Source of the DNA: Azospirillum brasilense
Lineage (GTDB): Bacteria; Pseudomonadota; Alphaproteobacteria; Azospirillales; Azospirillaceae
DNA length: 61,134 nt
Reading direction: 5' to 3'
NCBI RefSeq assembly: GCF_008365405.1
Contig: NZ_QOKV01000030.1
Location: 1-61,134, forward strand
Under the pieces are notes generated by a model that was not told the DNA's origin, ran no database searches, and saw nothing but the letters and a program-made list of their open reading frames with translations. Below are positions 58,901 to 61,134 of the stretch, one piece after another. A program made the position numbers and the translations under genes. Each line of letters starts with the position of its first letter. Position 1 is the first letter of the stretch.

Positions 58901-60514
58901 CTACAACCCGTGCCGCCGCTGCAAGATTTCAGCCGCGCGCTCCCCCACGATCGCGCACGGCGCTTGCGTGTTGCCCGTCGTGACCCTCGGGAGGATCGAG
59001 CCGTCTGCGACGCGCAGCCGGTCGATGCCGTGAACCGCCAGCGACGCGTCGACGACCGACATGTCATCCATGCCCATCCGAGCCGTCCCACATTGGTGCC
59101 AATAGGTCACCGCTGCGTCGCGGAGGAATTGATCGTCGACCGCCGATCCCACCCCGGGGACGGCCTCGCGCTGGACATAGGGTGCGAAAGCCACATCGTT
59201 CCCGATCTCGCGGCACAGCCGCACGCAGGCGCGTGCCGTCTCCAGGTCCCGCGGATCGGACAGCATGTTGGGATCGACCAGAGGCGCCGCGGCCGGGTCC
59301 GCCGACCGCAGCCGCACCTCGCCACGGCTGTAGGGCTGCGCCAACCCGGCGAACATCGTCCACCCATGATCGGGGACGCCGCGCACCGCCGTGCGCTCGC
59401 TGGGAACGGGGAATTCGACCTGGCAGAACAGAAGGTCCGGCGCCTCCAGTTCGGGGCGGCTTTTCCAATAGAGGGTCGCCTCGCTCCCACTGGCGCGTGG
59501 AGCGATCGGCTCCCGATACTCCCAGGTGCAGCCGAACGACACATGATCCTGCAGGCCGCGGCCGACGCCGGGCAGGTGACGTGCGAGCGGAATGCCGTGC
59601 CGGTCAAGTTGGCTCCTGTCGCCGATCCCGGACAGCATGAGCAGCTTGGGCGTGTTGATGGCGCCGGTGGACAGGATGACCTCCGAACCTGCCATGAGCG
59701 ACAGAATCGCGCCGCCTCGTTCGACCTCGACGCCGGTCGCCTTCGTCCCGTCGAGGAGCACGCGGCGCACGAGCGTATCGGTCAGGATCGTGAGGTTCGG
59801 TCGGTCGGCCACAGGATGGACATAGGCGCGGTAGAGCGAGTTGCGCCGTCCGTCCCGCAAGAGCATGTCGGTATAGGCCGCGCCTCCCGCGGTTTCCATC
59901 ATCCTGCCATTGGGGCTGTCGTAGCGCGGGATGCCGAGGGACTCGGCCGCGCCGAGCAGAGCGCCGGCGATCGGGCTCGGATCCTGTGCGGGCTGCACCC
60001 AGACCGGTCCGGAACTGCCGCGAAAATGCGGATCCGCCGCACCCTGCCAGTTCTCGATGCGTCGGTAGATGCCGAGAACCGCCTCATAGCTCCAGCCGGC
60101 ATCGCCGGATTGTTCCGCGAAATAATCCCAGTCGGCGCGATGGCCCCTTGCCCACACCATGACGTTGATGCTCGACCCACCGCCGAGCCCCTTGCCCATG
60201 GACATGGGAAGCGCGCGGCCGCCCAGATGCGGGTTCGGCTCGGCCTGGAATCCCCAGTCGCGCCGACCGCCGAGATTCGTGGGCCACAATGCCGGATTCA
60301 GCACCGCCTCATCCTCGTCGCTGCCCCCCGCTTCGATGAGGAGCACGGAGCAGTCGGCATTTTCAGCCAGGCGGCGCGCGATCACGGAGCCGGATGCGCC
60401 GGCACCGCAGACGATGAAGTCATAGGCAGGCTTGAGGTTGGAGAGTCTTTGCGTCTGATTGTCATGGACGCGTCGGTTGAAATCCTCGGAACCGCCGGAG
60501 ATGGAATGGTTCAT
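58901..60514 (-). CDS. GMC-family oxidoreductase (choline-dehydrogenase-like)
   Basis: A 537-residue FAD enzyme that oxidises an alcohol. FAD-binding DFIVCGAGASGSVIARRLAE (about 32-51), GMC signature 1 GKGLGGGSSINVMVWARG (about 107-124), signature 2 GAINTPKLLMLSGIG (about 286-300) and the catalytic region YWHQCGTARMG (His about 480) near the C-terminus. The substrate may be choline, a polyethylene-glycol-like alcohol or an aryl alcohol; it cannot be told from sequence. No signal peptide. It lies 50 bp downstream of the truncated hydrolase in the same direction; both probably belonged to one catabolic unit before the IS21 insertion. Confidence 0.92.
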   Translation of the reverse strand: MNHSISGGSEDFNRRVHDNQTQRLSNLKPAYDFIVCGAGASGSVIARRLAENADCSVLLIEAGGSDEDEAVLNPALWPTNLGGRRDWGFQAEPNPHLGGRALPMSMGKGLGGGSSINVMVWARGHRADWDYFAEQSGDAGWSYEAVLGIYRRIENWQGAADPHFRGSSGPVWVQPAQDPSPIAGALLGAAESLGIPRYDSPNGRMMETAGGAAYTDMLLRDGRRNSLYRAYVHPVADRPNLTILTDTLVRRVLLDGTKATGVEVERGGAILSLMAGSEVILSTGAINTPKLLMLSGIGDRSQLDRHGIPLARHLPGVGRGLQDHVSFGCTWEYREPIAPRASGSEATLYWKSRPELEAPDLLFCQVEFPVPSERTAVRGVPDHGWTMFAGLAQPYSRGEVRLRSADPAAAPLVDPNMLSDPRDLETARACVRLCREIGNDVAFAPYVQREAVPGVGSAVDDQFLRDAAVTYWHQCGTARMGMDDMSVVDASLAVHGIDRLRVADGSILPRVTTGNTQAPCAIVGERAAEILQRRHGL

Positions 60515-60563
60515 GTCACGGGCCTTTTCGTAAGCAGAGAAGATGGTCCTACGAGGCCGGTGC

Positions 60564-61019
60564 CTAGCGCGAAACTGCGCCCGACTGTTGGGCCGCTTCG
60601 TCGATCACCGTCGCAACAACCTCCGACTGCGTGAAGTAGACGGCATGGCTGGCCGGGACGTTCGTGACCTTCGCACCGATGCGTTTCGCCATATCCTGAA
60701 GCATCCGCTGATCGAAAGCCCTGTCCTCCGTCGCGATCACCGCCCAGCTGGGCTTGGTCCGCCAAGCGGCATGCCGGAGCGTCACGCCGAAGCTCGCCAT
60801 ATTGATCGGAACTTGCGACGCCTTCAGGAAATCGACGTCGGCCTTCGTCGCATCCGCCGCGAAGCCGGCGGCGAAATTGTCGGGCTTGATGAAGCCGAAG
60901 CCGTCCTCACTCGTCTCGATGACGAACTCGGGCGGTGTCGTATAGCCGTCATATTGCTGCGCCGTGGTCTCGCCAGCGTCGGGCGACAGGGCGGACACAT
61001 AGACCAGTGTTGCCATCGC
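60564..61019 (-). pseudogene. C-terminal fragment of an alpha/beta hydrolase, cut by an IS21-family element
   Basis: About 150 residues of an alpha/beta hydrolase remain, from LVYVSALSPDAGE (the strand after the nucleophile in intact homologues) to the C-terminus, including an acid candidate in VIATEDRAFDQRM and the catalytic His in VPASHAVYFTQSE. The N-terminal half with the GxSxG nucleophile is missing: the family-like sequence ends within a few bases of the IS21 end at 61020. The frame reads into the IS for a few codons. The fragment should be inactive. The missing half would lie beyond the IS, outside the window. Confidence 0.85.
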
Positions 61020-61134
61020 TGGAAAACTGACCCGGGTCATCGGGTGAAAACTGACCCACCGCTCGTAGACTCCCCCTGACCTGCGCGGAGGGGGGAGGGA
61101 TGCAGACAGCGGAGGAAGTGATGGAAATCCGGGT
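61020..61134 (+). mobile_element. Left end of an IS21-family insertion sequence
   Basis: Starts with TG and carries two direct repeats typical of IS21 ends, TGGAAAACTGACCC (61020-61033) and TGAAAACTGACCC (61045-61057), spaced 25 bp. The istA start follows at 61100. The element continues beyond the window. Confidence 0.88.
61100..61134 (+). CDS. istA: IS21-family transposase IstA, first residues only
   Basis: Only the start is visible: MQTAEEVMEIR, matching the M-x-T-x-E-x-x-M-E-I-R opening of IstA proteins. GGAGGGGGGAGGG before the ATG gives a very strong ribosome site. Placed just inside the IS left end as in other IS21 members, with istB expected beyond the window. Confidence 0.8.
   Translation, partial: MQTAEEVMEIR

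Overview
The window looks like chromosomal DNA of a GC-rich alphaproteobacterium, most like Azospirillum or a close Rhodospirillales relative. This rests on codon use, the long antisense open frames typical of high GC, dctA-dctBD, a pccBA-bioY-scpA propionyl-CoA operon with a PccR-type regulator, and paired TPR glycosyltransferases. The genus is an inference; no rRNA or other marker lies in the window.

Layout. 1-5.1 kb, leftward: pqiABC (MCE-type lipid transport across the envelope) followed by pflB, which has a perfect FNR/Anr box and runs off the left edge. 5.2-10.2 kb: an unknown soluble protein with its own terminator, a TPR glycosyltransferase and maeB. 10.3-15.1 kb: dctA divergent from dctB-dctD, with a clear sigma-54 promoter and upstream palindromes. 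15.1-18.1 kb: a SPINDLY/OGT-like TPR glycosyltransferase that probably starts at CTG, and a DUF2161 nuclease-fold protein. 18.1-27.3 kb: the methylmalonyl-CoA module (scpA, bioY, pccA, pccB leftward; pccR and an Asp/Glu racemase rightward), with repeated TTTGCAAA-like operators between pccB and pccR.

27.3-41 kb is less dense and more accessory. It holds many secreted or membrane-anchored proteins of unknown role (EF-hand protein, lipoprotein lipase with a membrane partner, DUF2092 pair, Rap1a/Tai-like protein), an aadA-like nucleotidyltransferase, a membrane wHTH-TolB-TPR protein and a class I PPK2. The intergenic regions here repeatedly carry TACGGTA motifs that I did not find elsewhere in the window. 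Two promoter regions, before the small gene/ppk2 pair and before the DUF3141 gene, share about 79 bp of ungapped homology.

41.2-55.9 kb, rightward: DUF3141 (PHA-synthase-like alpha/beta hydrolase), a 158-residue unknown, pta, ackA, two paralogous membrane fusion proteins, an RND pump, an MGH1-like glucosidase and an AI-2E family permease. With the shared upstream block, ppk2 (polyphosphate) and the DUF3141-pta-ackA operon (acyl-CoA to acyl-phosphate to ATP) look like one co-regulated energy-reserve regulon. This is the most interesting proposal in the window.

56-61.1 kb: mobile-element scars. A 277-bp inverted-repeat element abuts the stop codon of an XRE regulator. Next come an alpha/beta hydrolase and a SnoaL protein, a possible antitoxin remnant, a GMC oxidoreductase, and an alpha/beta hydrolase cut by an IS21-family element whose istA starts at the right edge.
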